Position numbers and translations under genes: made by a program | In this document: piece by piece, positions 32,700 to 46,100 of the stretch | How positions within the stretch are numbered: position 1 is the first letter of the stretch | How the letters are laid out: each line of letters starts with the position of its first letter | NCBI RefSeq assembly: GCF_907165205.1 | Contig: NC_058196.1 | Span: 4,816,501-4,880,500, forward strand | Origin: Coccinella septempunctata | Taxonomy: Eukaryota; Arthropoda; Insecta; Coleoptera; Coccinellidae | Length of the DNA stretch: 64,000 nucleotides | Direction: 5' to 3' | The notes under the pieces: model-generated | Seen by the model: the letters and a program-made list of their open reading frames with translations, nothing else | Told to the model about the DNA's origin: nothing | Database searches by the model: none

Positions 32700-35600
32700 G
32701 TCAAACCCCTTGCTCATTTTTGACCGAAAAAATCGAGATTTTCAAAATTGGGTTTTTGTGCTAGGCATGGAAGCTTTATCAACGCTGATTACAAAACCGT
32801 GAATCCCAAATGGATCAGACGAAAATAACAGGAGCTATCGCAGATTGAAATTTGCAATTTTTGAAAAATGCCATTTCCCAGATGAAAATCTAAACGGAGG
32901 GAGATAGGCTTTCAGGAATGCTTGCAATAGATTCAGCGTATTCGAGAACCCATATCTTCATAACAATTTTTAATATATCGGACAGTGTTCAGGAAAAAAT
33001 CGAATTTATTATTTTTCCATTTTTCATTTTCGAGTTGACTTCGAGGAGCTTTCTGGAGTGCAATTCTCTATGGAATCATCAACTGTTTTCTTCGGTGGAA
33101 TCAACAAAAAAAGTTTTCCACACTCCATATACTGAGACAATAGTAGGACACCATGATTTTCAGGCAGAGGAGCAAATAGGTCATTTTGGGGGGTCAAACC
33201 CCTTGCTCATTTTTGACCGAAAAAATCGAGATTTTCAAAATTGGGTTTTTGTGCTAGGGATGGAAGCTTTATCAACGCTGATTACAAAACCGTGAATCCC
33301 AAATGGATCAGACGAAAATAACAGGAGCTATCGCAGATTGAAATTTGCAATTTTTGAAAAATGCCATTTCCCAGATGAAAATCTAAACGGAGGGAGATAG
33401 GCTTTCAGGAATACTTGCAATAGATTCAGCGTATTCGAAAACCCATATTTTCATAACTTTTTTCAATATATTGGACAGTGTTCAGGAAAAAATCGAATTT
33501 ATTGTTTTTCCATTTTTCATTTTCGAGTTGACTTCGAGGAGCTCTCTGGAGTGCAATTCTCTATAGAATCACCAACTGTTTGGTTTGGTGGAATCAACAA
33601 AGTAAGTATTGTACACTCCATATCCTAAGACAGTAGTAGGACACCATCATTTTCAGGCAGAGGAGCAAATAGGTCATTTTAGGGGGGTCAAACCCATTGC
33701 TCATTTTTGACCCAAAAAATCGAGATTTTCGAAATTGAGTTTTTGAGCTAGGATGAAAGCCTTATCAACGCTGATTACAAAACCGTAAATCTCAAATGGA
33801 TCAGACGAAAATAACAGGAGCTATCGCAGATTGAAATTTGCGATTTTTGAAAAATGCCATTTCCAAGATGAAAATCTAAACAGAGGGAGATAGGCTTTCA
33901 GGAATGCTGGCAATAGATTCAGCGTATTCAAGAACCCATATCTTCATAACAATTTTTAATATATTGGACAGTGTTCAGGAAAAAATCGAATTTATTGTTT
34001 TTCCATTTTTCATTTTCGAGTTGACTTCGAGGAGCTCTCTGAAGTGCAATTCTCTATGAAATCATCAACTGTTTAGTTTGGTGGAATCAACAAAGTAGGT
34101 TTTGTACTCTCCATATCCTAAGACAGTAGTAGGACACCATGATTTTCAGGCAGAGGAGCTAATATGTCATTTTGGGGGGTCAAACCCCTTGCTCATTTTT
34201 GACCCAAAAAATCGAGATTTTCGAAATTGAGTTTTTGAACTAGGATGAAAGCCTTATCAACGCTGATTACAAAACCGTAAATCCCAAATGGATCGGACGA
34301 AAATAACAGGAGCTATCGCAGATTGAAATTTGCGATTTTTGAAAAATTCCATTTCCAAGATGAAAATCTAAACGGAGGGAGATAGGATTTCAGGAATGCT
34401 TGCAATAGATTCAGCGTATTCGAGAACCCATATCCTCATAACAATTCTCAGTATATCGGACAGTGTTCAGGAAAAAATCGAATTTATTGTTTTTCCATTT
34501 TTCATTTTCGAGTTGACTTCGAGGAGCTCTCTGGAGTGCAATTCTCTATGGAATCATCAACTGTTTTCTTCGGTGAAATCAACAAAAAAAGTTTTGCACA
34601 CTCCATATACTAAGACAATAGTAGGACACCATGATTTTCAGGCAGAGGAGCAAATAGGTCATTTTTGGGGGGTCAAACCCCTTGCTCATTTTTGACCCAA
34701 AAAATCGAGATTTTCGAAATTGAGTTTTTGAGCTAGGATGAGAGCCTCATCAACGCTGATTACAAAACCGTAAATCCCAAATGGATCAGACGAAAATAAC
34801 AGGAGCTTTCGCAGATTGAAATTTGCGATTTTTGAAAAATGACATTTCCAATATGAACATCTTAACGGAGAGAGATAGGCTTTCAGGAATGCTTGCAATA
34901 GATTCAGCGTATTCGAGAACCCATATCTTCATAACAATTTTTAATATATTGGACAGTGTTCAGGAAAAAATCGAATTTATTGTTTTTCCATTTTTCATTT
35001 TCAAGTTGACTTCGAGGAGATCTCTGGAGTGCTATTCTCTCTGGAATCATCAACTTTTTAGTTTGGTGGAATCAACAAAGTAAGTATTGTACACTTCATA
35101 TCCTAAGACAGTAGTAGAACACCATAATTTTCAGGCAGAGGAGCAAATAGGTCATTTTAGGGGGGTCAAACCCCTTGCTCATTTTTGACCGAAAAAATCG
35201 AGATTTTCAAAATTGGGTTTTTGTGCTAGGCATGGAAGCTTTATCAACGCTGATTACAAAACCGTGAATCCCAAATGGATCAGACGAAAATAACAGGAGC
35301 TATCGCAGATTGAAATTTGCAATTTTTGAAAAATGCCATTTCCCAGATGAAAATCTAAACGGAGGGAGATAGGCTTTCAGGAATGCTTGCAATAGATTCA
35401 GCGTATTCGAGAACCCATATCTTCATAACAATTTTTAATATATCGGACAGTGTTCAGGAAAAAATCGAATTTATTATTTTTCCATTTTTCATTTTCGAGT
35501 TGACTTCGAGGAGCTTTCTGGAGTGCAATTCTCTATGGAATCATCAACTGTTTTCTTCGGTGGAATCAACAAAAAAAGTTTTCCACACTCCATATACTAA

Positions 35601-37560
35601 GACAATAGTAGGACACCATGATTTTCAGGCAGAGGAGCAAATAGGTCATTTTGGGGGGGTCAAACCCCTTGCTCATTTTTGACCGAAAAAATCGAGATTT
35701 TCAAAATTGGGTTTTTGTGCTAGGGATGGAAGCTTTATCAACGCTGATTACAAAACCGTGAATCCCAAATGGATCAGACGAAAATAACAGGAGCTATCGC
35801 AGATTGAAATTTGCAATTTTTGAAAAATGCCATTTCCCAGATGAAAATCTAAACGGAGGGAGATAGGCTTTCAGGAATGCTTGCAATAGATTCAGCGTAT
35901 TCGAAAACCCATATTTTCATAACTTTTTTCAATATATTGGACAGTGTTCAGGAAAAAATCGAATTTATTGTTTTTTCATTTTTCATTTTCGAGTTGACTT
36001 CGAGGAGCTCTCTGGAGTGCAATTCTCTATAGAATCACCAACTGTTTGGTTTGGTGGAATCAACAAAGTAAGTATTGTACACTCCATATCCTAAGACAGT
36101 AGTAGGACACCATCATTTTCAGGCAGAGGAGCAAATAGGTCATTTTAGGGGGGTCAAACCCATTGCTCATTTTTGACCCAAAAAATCGAGATTTTCGAAA
36201 TTGAGTTTTTGAGCTAGGATGAAAGCCTCATCAACGCTGATTACAAAACCGTAAATCTCAAATGGATCAGACGAAAATAACAGGAGCTATCGCAGATTGA
36301 AATTTGCGATTTTTGAAAAATGCCATTTCCAAGATGAAAATCTAAACAGAGGGAGATAGGCTTTCAGGAATGCTGGCAATAGATTCAGCGTATTCAAGAA
36401 CCCATATCTTTATAACAATTTTTAATATATTGGACAGTGTTCAGGAAAAAATCGAATTTATTGTTTTTCCATTTTTCATTTTCGAGTTGACTTCGAGGAG
36501 CTCTCTGGAGTGCAATTCTCTATGAAATCATCAACTGTTTAGTTTGGTGGAATCAACAAAGTAAGTTTTGTACTCTCCATATCCTAAGACAGTAGTAGGA
36601 CACCATGATTTTCAGGCAGAGGAGCTAATATGTCATTTTGGGGTATCAAACCCCTTGCTCATTTTTGACCCAAAAAATCGAGATTTTCGAAATTGAGTTC
36701 TTGAGCTAGGATGAAAGCCTTATCAACGCTGATTACAAAACCGTAAATCCCAAATGGATCGGACGAAAATAACAGGAGCTATCGCAGATTGAAATTTGCG
36801 ATTTTTGAAAAATTCCATTTCCAAGATGAAAATCTAAACGGAGGGAGATAGGATTTCAGGAATGCTTGCAATAGATTCAGCGTATTCGAGAACCCATATC
36901 TTTATAACAATTTTCAGTATATCGGACAGTGTTCAGGAAAAAATCGAATTTATTGTTTTTCCATTTTTCATTTTCGAGTTGACTTCGAGGAGCTCTCTGG
37001 AGTGCAATTCTCTATGGAATCATCAACTGTTTTCTTCGGTGAAATCAACAAAAAAATTTTGCACACTCCATATACTAAGACAATAGTAGGACACCATGAT
37101 TTTCAGGCAGAGGAGCAAATAGGTCATTTTTGGGGGGTCAAACCCCTTGCTCATTTTTGACCCAAAAAATCGAGATTTTCGAAATTGAGTTTTTGAGCTA
37201 GGATGAAAGCCTCATCAACGCTGATTACAAAACCGTAAATCCCAAATGGATCAGACGAAAATAACAGGAGCTATCGCAGATTGAAATTTGCGATTTTTGA
37301 AAAATGACATTTCCAATATGAACATCTTAACGGAGAGAGATAGGCTTTCAGGAATGCTTGCAATAGATTCAGCGTATTCGAGAACCCATATCTTCATAAC
37401 AATTTTTAATATATTGGACAGTGTTCAGGAAAAAATCGAATTTATTGTTTTTCCATTTTTCATTTTCGAGTTGACTTCGAGGAGATCTCTGGAGTGCTAT
37501 TCTCTCTGGAATCATCAACTTTTTAGTTTGGTGGAATCAACAAAGTAAGTATTGTACACT
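32700..37560 (+). repeat. Duplicated block of five monomers (2,465 bp)
   Basis: The rare variant ctaggcatggaagc occurs at 32761 and 35226, and the distinctive atgaacatcttaacggagag unit at 34853 and 37318, both exactly 2,465 bp apart. The intervening units match in order, including copies in which the GTAAGT is replaced by an A-run. Confidence 0.85.
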
Positions 37561-40500
37561 TCATATCCTAAGACAGTAGTAGGACACCATGATTTTCAGG
37601 CAGAGGAGCAAATAGGTCATTTTTGGGGGGTCAAACCCCTTGCTCATTTTTGACCCAGAAAATCGAGATTTTCGAAATTGAGTTGTTGAGCTAGAATGAA
37701 AGCCTTATCAACGCTGATTACAAAATCGTAATCCCGAATGGATCAGACGAAAATATCAGGAGATATCGCAGATTGAAATTTTCGATTTTTGAAAATTGCC
37801 ATTTCCAAGATGAAAATCTAAACGGAGGGAGATAGGCTTTCAGGAATGCTTGCAATAAATTCATCGTATTCGAGAACCCATATCTTCATGACAATTGTTA
37901 AGATATTGGACAGTGTTCAGGAAAAAATCGAATTTATTGTTTTTCCATTTTTCATTTTCGAGTTGACTTCGAAGTGCTCTCTGGAGTGCAATTCTCTATG
38001 GAATCATCAACTGTTTTCTTTGGTGGAATCAACAAAGCAAGTATTGTACACTCCATTTCCTAAGACAGTAGTAGGACACCATGATTTTCAGGCAGAGGAG
38101 CAAATTGGTCATTTCAGGGGGGTCAAACCCCTTGCTCATTTTTGACCGAAAAAATCGAGGTTTTCAGAATTGGGTTTTTGTGCTAAGGATGGAAGCCTCA
38201 TCAACGCTGATTACAAAACCGTGAATGCCAAATGGATCAGACGAAAATAACAAGAGCTACCGCAGATTGAAATTTGCAATTTTTGAAAAATGCCATTTCC
38301 CAGATGAATATCTAAACGGAGGGAGATAGGCTTTCAGGAATGCTTGCAATAGATTCAGCGTATTCGAGAACCCATATTTTCATAACAATTTTCAATATAT
38401 TGGACAGTGTTCAGGAAAAAATCGAATTTATTGTTTTTCCATTTTTCATTTTCGAGTTGACTTCGAGGAGCTCTCTGGAGTGCAATTCTCTATGGAATCA
38501 TCAACTGTTTGTTTTGGTGGAATCAACAAAGTAAGTATTGTACACTCCATATCCTAAGACAGTAGTGGGACATCATGATTTTCAGGCAGAGGAGCAAATA
38601 GGTCATTTTAGGGGGGGTCAAACCCCTTGCTCATCTTTGACCCAAAAAATCGAGATTTTCGAAATTGAGTTTTTGAGCTAGGATGAAAGCCTTATCAACG
38701 CTGATTGCAAAACCGTAAATCTCAAATGGATCAGACGAAAATAACAGGAGCTATCGCAGATTGAAATTTGCGATTTTTGAAAAATGCCATTTCCAAGATG
38801 AAAATCTAAACTGAGGGAGATAGGCTTTCAGGAATGCTTGCAATAGATTCAGCGTATTCGAGAACCCATATCTTCGTAACAATTTTTAATATATTGGACA
38901 GTGTTCAGGAAAAAATCGAATTTATTGTTTTTCCATTTTTCATTTTCGAGTTGACTTCTAAGAGCTCTCTGGAGTGCAATTCTCTATGGAATCATCAACT
39001 GTTTAGTTTGGTGGAATCAACAAAGTAAGTATTGTACACTCCATATCCTGAGACAGTAGTAGGACACCATGATTTTCAGGCAGAGGAGCAAATAGGTCAT
39101 TTTGGGGGGGTCAAACCCCTTGCTCATTTTTGACCCAAAAAATCGAGATTTTCGAAATTGACTTTTTGAGCTAGGATGGAAGCCTTATCAACGCTGATTA
39201 CAAAACCGTAAATCCCAAATGGATCAGACGAAAATAACAGGAGCTATCGCAGATTGAAATTTGCGATTTTTGAAAAATGCCATTTCCGAGATGAAAATCT
39301 AAACGGAGGGAGATAGGCTTTCAGGAATGCTTGCAATAGATTCAGCGTATTCGAGAACCCATATTTTCTTAACAATTTTCAATATATTGGACAGTGTTCA
39401 GGAAAAAATCGAATTTATTGTTTCTCCATTTTTCATTTTCGAGTTGACTTCGAAGAGCTCTCTGGAGTGCATTTCTCTATGGAATCATCAACTGTTTTCA
39501 TTGGTGGAATCAACAAAGTAAGTTTTGTACACTCCCTTTCCTGAGACAGTAGTAGGACACTATGATTTTCAGGCAGAGGAGCAAATAAGTCATTTTAGGG
39601 GGGTCTAACCCCTTGTTCATTTTTGACCCAAAAAATCGAAATTTTCAAAATTGAGTTTCTGTGCTAGTATGGAAGCCTTATTAACGCTGATTACAAAACC
39701 GTAAATCCCGAATGGATCAGACGAAAATAACAGGAGATATTGCAGATTGAAATTTGCGATTTTTGAAAATTGCCATTTCCAAGATGAAAATCTAAACGAA
39801 GGGAGATAGGCTTTCAGTAAAGCTTGCAATAGATTCAGCGTATTCGAGAACATTCATAACAATTTTTAATATATTGGAATGTGTTCAGGAAAAAATCGAA
39901 TTTATTGTTTTTCAATTTTTCAGTTTCGAGTTGACTTCGAAGAGCTCTCTGGAGTTCAGTTCTCTATGGAATCATCAACTGTTTAGTTTGGTGGAATCAA
40001 CAAAGTAGGTTTTGTACACTTCATATCCTAAGACAGTAGTAGGACAACATGATTTTCAGGCAGAGGAGCTAATAGGTCATTTTAGGGGGGTAAAACCCCT
40101 TGCTCATTTTTGACCGAAAAAATCGAGATTTTCAAAATTGCGTTTTTGTGCTCAGGATGGAAGCTTTATCAACGCTGATTACAAAACCGTGAATCCCAAA
40201 TGTATCAGACGAAAATAACAGGAGCTATCGCAGATTGAAAATTGCAATTTTTGAAAAATGCCATTTTCCAGATGAAAATCTAAACGGAGGGAGATAGGCT
40301 TTCAGGAATGCTTGCAATAGATTCAGCGTATTAGAGAACCCATATTTTCATAACAATTCTCAATATATTGGACAGTGTTCAGGAAAAAATCGAATTTATT
40401 GTTTTTCCATTTTTCATTTTCGAGTTGACTTCGAAGAGCTCTCTGGAGTGCAATTCTCTATGGAATCATCAACTGTTCAGTTTGGTGGAATCAACAAAGT

Positions 40501-42772
40501 AAGTATTGTACACTCCATATCCTGAGGCAGTAGTAGGACACCATGATTTTCAGGCAGAGGAGCAAATAGGTCATTTTGGGGGGGTCAAACCCCTTGCTCA
40601 TTTTTGACCCAAAAAATCGAGATTTTCGAAATTGAGTTTTTGAGCTAGAATGGAAGCCTTATCAACGCTGATTACAAAACCGTAAATCCCAAATGGATCA
40701 GACGAAAATAACAGGAGCTATCGCAGATTGAAATTTGCGATTTTTGAAAAATGCCATTTCCAAGATGAAAATCTAAACGGAGGGAGATAGGCTTTCAGGA
40801 ATGCTTGCAATAGATTCAGCGTATTCGAGAACCCATATTTTCATAACAATTTTCAATATATTGGACAGTGTTCAGGAAAAAATCGAATTTATTGTTTCTC
40901 CATTTTTCATTTTCGAGTTGACTTCGAAGAGCTCTTTGGAGTGCAATTCTCTATGGAATCATCAACTGTTTTCTTTGGTGGAATCAACAAAGTAAGTTTT
41001 GTACACTCCATATCCTAAGACAGTAGTAGGACACCATGATTTTCAGGCAGAGGAGCAAATAGGTCATTTTGGGGGGGTCAAACCCCTTGCTCATTTTTGA
41101 CCCAAAAAATCGAGATTTTCGAAATTGAGTTTTTGAGCTAGAATGGAAGCCTTATTAACGCTGATTACAAAACCCTAAATCCCGAATGGATCAGACGAAA
41201 ATAACAGGAGATATCGCAGATTGAAATTTGCGATTTTTGAAAAATGCCATTTCCAAGATGAAAATCTAAACAGAGGGAGATAGGCTTGCAGAAATGCTTC
41301 CAATAGATTCAGCGTATTCAAGAACATATATCTTCATAACAATTTATAATATATTGGAAAGTGTTCAGGAAAAAATCGAATTTATTGTTTTTCCATTTTT
41401 CATTTTCGAGTTGACTTCGAAGAGCTCTCTGGGGTGCAATTCTCTATGGAATCATCAACTGTTTAGTTTGGTGGAATCAACAAAGTAAGTATTGTACACT
41501 CCATATCCTGAGACAGTAGTAGGACACTATGATTTTCAGGCAGAGGAGCAAATAAGTCATTTTAGGGGGGTCTAACCCCTTGTTCATTTTTGACCCAAAA
41601 AATCGAAATTTTCAAAATTGAGTTTCTGTGCTAGTAGGGAAGCCTCATTAACGCTGATTACAAAACCGTAAATCCCGAATGGATCAGACGAAAATAACAG
41701 GAGATATTGCAGATTGAAATTTGCGATTTTTGAAAATTGCCATTTCCAAGATGAAAATCTAAACGGAGGGGGATAGGCTTTCAGGAATGCTTGCAATAGA
41801 TTCAGCGTATTCGAGAACCCATATCTTCATAACAATTTTTAATATATTGGAAAGTGTTCAGGAAAAAATCGAATTTATTGTTTTTCCATTTTTCATTTTC
41901 GAGTTGACTTCGAAGAGCTCTCTGGAGTGCAATTCTCTATGGAATCATCAACTGTTTGGTTTGGTGGAATCAACAAAGTAAGTATTGTACACTCCATATC
42001 CTGAGACAGTAGTAGGACACCATGATTTTCAGGCAGAGGAGCAAATAAGTCATTTTAGGGGCGTCTAACCCCTTGTTCATTTTTGACCCAAAAAATCGAA
42101 ATTTTCAAAATTGAGTTTCTGTGCTAGTAGGGAAGCCTTATTAACGCTGATTACAAAACCGTAAATCTCGAATGGATCAGACGAAAATAACAGGAGATTT
42201 TGCAGATTGAAATTTGCGATTTTTGAAAATTGCCATTTCCAAGATGAAAATCTAAACGGAGGGGGATAGGCTTTCAGGAATGCTTGCAATAGATTCAGCG
42301 TATTCGAGAACCCATATCTTCATAACAATTTTTAATATATTGGAAAGTGTTCAGGAAAAAATCGAATTTATTGTTTTTCCATTTTTCATTTTCGAGTTGA
42401 CTTCGAAGAGCTCTCTGGAGTGCAATTCTCTATGGAATCATCAACTGTTTGGTTTGGTGGAATCAACAAAGTAAGTATTGTACACTCCATATCCTGAGAC
42501 AGTAGTAGGACACCATGATTTTCAGGCAGAGGAGCAAATAAGTCATTTTAGGGGCGTCTAACCCCTTGTTCATTTTTGACCCAAAAAATCGAAATTTTCA
42601 AAATTGAGTTTCTGTGCTAGTAGGGAAGCCTTATTAACGCTGATTACAAAACCGTAAATCTCGAATGGATCAGATGAAAATAACAGGAGATTTTGCAGAT
42701 TGAAATTTGCGATTTTTGAAAATTGCCATTTCCAAGATGAAAATCTAAACGGAGGGGGATAGGCTTTCAGGA

Positions 42773-43177
42773 ATGCTTGCAATAGATTCAGCGTATTCGA
42801 GAACCCATATCTTCATAACAATTTTCAATATATTGGAAAGTGTTCAGGAAAAAATCGAATTTATTGTTTTTCCATTTTTCATTTTCGAGTTGACTTCGAA
42901 GAGCTCTCTGGAGTGCAATTCTCTATGGAATCATCAACTGTTTAGTTTGGTGGAATCAACAAAAAAAGTTTTGTACACTCCATATCCTAAGACAGTAGTA
43001 GGACAACATGATTTTCAGGCAGAGGAGCAAATAGGTCATTTTAGGGGGGTCAAACCCCTTGCTCATTTTCGACCGAAAAAATCGAGATTTTCAAAATTGG
43101 GTTTTTGTGCTCAGGATGGAAGCTTTATCAACGCTGATTACAATACCGTGAATCCCAAATGGATCAAACGAAAATAA
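42773..43177 (+). other. Satellite unit with read-through ORF of 134 codons
   Basis: Here the GTAAGT is replaced by an A-run (caacaaaaaaagtttt), removing both the splice donor and the overlapping stop. The frame then continues through the intron-like segment and the G-run to a stop at 43175-43177. Similar donor-less units are near 24.72, 33.10, 34.58, 35.57, 37.04 and 48.30 kb, most giving longer frames. It shows that the stop and the donor are one signal; a protein product is doubtful. Confidence 0.2.
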
Positions 43178-46100
43178 CAGGAGCTATCGCAGATTGAAAT
43201 TTGCGATTTTTGAAAAATGCCATTTCCAAGATGAAAATCTAAACGGAGGGAGATAGGCTTTCAGGAATGCTTGCAATAGATTCAGCGTATTCGAGAACCC
43301 ATATTTTCATAACAATTTTCAATATATTGGACAGTGTTCAGGAAAAAATCGAATTTATTGTTTCTCCATTTTTCATTTTCGAGTTGACTTCGAAGAGCTC
43401 TCTGGAGTGCAATTCTCTATGGAATCATCAACTGTTTTCTTTGGTGGAATCAACAAAGTAAGTTTTGTACACTCCATATCCTAAGACAGTAGTAGGACAC
43501 CATGATTTTCAGGCAGAGGAGCAAATAGGACATTTTAGGGGGTCAAACTCCTTGCTCATTTTTGAACCAAAAAATCGAAATTTTCAAAATTAAGTTTCTG
43601 TGCTAGTATGGAAGCCTTATTAACGCTGATTACAAAACCCTAAATCCCGAATGGATCAGACGAAAATAACAGGAGATATCGCAGATTGAAATTTGCGATT
43701 TTTGAAAAATGCAATTTCCAAGATGAAAATCTAAACAGAGGGAGATAGGCTTGCAGAAATGCTTCCAATAGATTCAGCGTATTCATTTTCGAGTTGACTT
43801 CGAAGAGCTCTCTGGAGTGCAATTCTCTATGGAATCATCAACTGTTTAGTTTGGTGGAATCAACAAAGTAAGTTTTGTACACTCCATATCCTAAGACAGT
43901 AGTAGGACACCATGATTTTCAGGCAGAGGAGCAAATAGGACATTTTAGGGGGTCAAACTCCTTGCTCATTTTTGACCCAAAAAATCGAAATTTTCAAAAT
44001 TAAGTTTCTGTGCTAGTATGGAAGCCTTATTAACGCTGATTACAAAACCCTAAATCCCGAATGGATCAGACGAAAATAACAGGAGATATCGCAGATTGAA
44101 ATTTGCGATTTTTGAAAAATGCCATTTCCAAGATGAAAATCTAAACTGAGGGAGATAGGCTTTAAGGAATGCTTGCAATAGATTCAGCGTATTCGAGAAC
44201 CCATATCTTCATAACATTTCTCAATATATTGGAAAGTGTTCAGGAAAAAATCGAATTTATTGTTTTTCCATGTTTCATTTTCGAGTTGACTTCGAGGAGC
44301 TCTCTGGAGTGCAATTCTCTATGGAATCATCAACTGTTTTCTTTGGTGGAATCAACAAAGTAAGTTTTGTACACTCCATATCCTAAGACAGTAGTAGGAC
44401 AACATGATTTTCAGGCAGAGGAGCAAATAGGTCATTTTGGGGGGGTCAAACCCCTTTCTCATTTTTGACCCAAAAAATCGAGATTTTCGAAATTGAGTTT
44501 TTGAGGTAGGATGAAAGCCTCATCAACGCTGATTACAAAACCGTAAATCCCAAATGGATCAGACAAAAATAACAGGCGCTATCGCAGATTGAAATTCGCG
44601 ATTTTTGAAAAATGCCATTTTCAAGATTTAAATCTAAACGGAGGGAGATAGGCTTTCAGGAATGCTTGCAATAGATTCAGTGTATTCGAGAACCCATATC
44701 TTCATAACAATTTTTAATATATTGGACAGTGTTCAGGAAAAAATCGAATTTATTGTTTTTCCATTTTTCATTTTCGAGTTGACTTCTAAGAGCTCTCTGG
44801 AGTGCAATTCTCTATGGAATCATCAACTGTTTAGTTTGGTGGAATCAACAAAGTAAGTATTGTACACTCCATATCCTGAGACAGTAGTAGGACACCATGA
44901 TTTTCAGGCAGAGGAGCAAATAGGTCATTTTGGGGGGGTCAAACCCCTTGCTCATTTTTGACCCAAAAAATCGAGATTTTCGAAATTGAGTTTTTGAGCT
45001 AGGATGGAAGCCTCATTAACGCTGATAAAAAAACCGTAAATCCCAAATGGATTAGACGAAAATAACAGTAGTTATCGCAGATTGAAATTTGCGATTTTTG
45101 AAAAATGCCATTTCCAAGATGAAAATCTAAACGGGGGGAGATAGGCTTTCAGGAATGCTTGCAATGGATTCAGCGTATTCGAGAACCCATATCTCCATAA
45201 CAATTTTTAATATATTGGACAGTGTTCAGGAAAAAATCGAATTTATTGTTTTTCCATTTTTCATTTTCGAGTTGACTTCGAAGAGCTCTCTGGAGTGCAA
45301 TTCTCTATGGAATCATCAACTGTTTAGTTTGGTGGAATCAACAAAGTGAGTATTGTACACTCCATATCCTGAGACAGTAGTAGGACACCATGATTTTCAG
45401 GCAGAGGAGCAAATAGGTCATTTTGGGGGGGTCGAACCCCTTGCTCATTTTTGACCCAGAAAATCGAGATTTTCGAAATTGAGTTTTTGAGCTAGGATGG
45501 AAGCCTTATCAACGCTGATTACAAAACCGTAAATCCCAAATGGATCAGACGAAAATAACAGGAGCTATCGCAGATTGAAATTTGCGATTTTTGAAAAATG
45601 CCATTTCCGAGATGAAAATCTAAACGGAGGGAGATAGGCTTTCAGGAATGCTTGCAATAGATTCAGCGTATTCGAGAACCCATATTTTCTTAACAATTTT
45701 CAATATATTGGACAGTGTTCAGGAAAAAATCGAATTTATTGTTTCTCCATTTTTCATTTTCGAGTTGACTTCGAAGAGCTCTCTTGAGTGCAATTCTCTA
45801 TGGAATCATCAACTGTTTAGTTTGGTGGAATCAACAAAGTAAGTATTGTACACTCCATATCCTGAGACAGTAGTAGGACACCATGATTTTCAGGCAGAGG
45901 AGCAAATAGGACATTTTAGGGGGGTCAAACCCCTTGCTCATTTTTGACCGAAAAAATCGAGATTTTCAAAATTGGGTTTTTGTGCTCAGGATGGAAGCTT
46001 TATCAACGCTGATTACAAAACCGTGAATCCCAAATGTATCAGACGAAAATAACAGGAGCTATCGCAGATTGAAATTTGCGATTTTCGAAAAATGCCATTT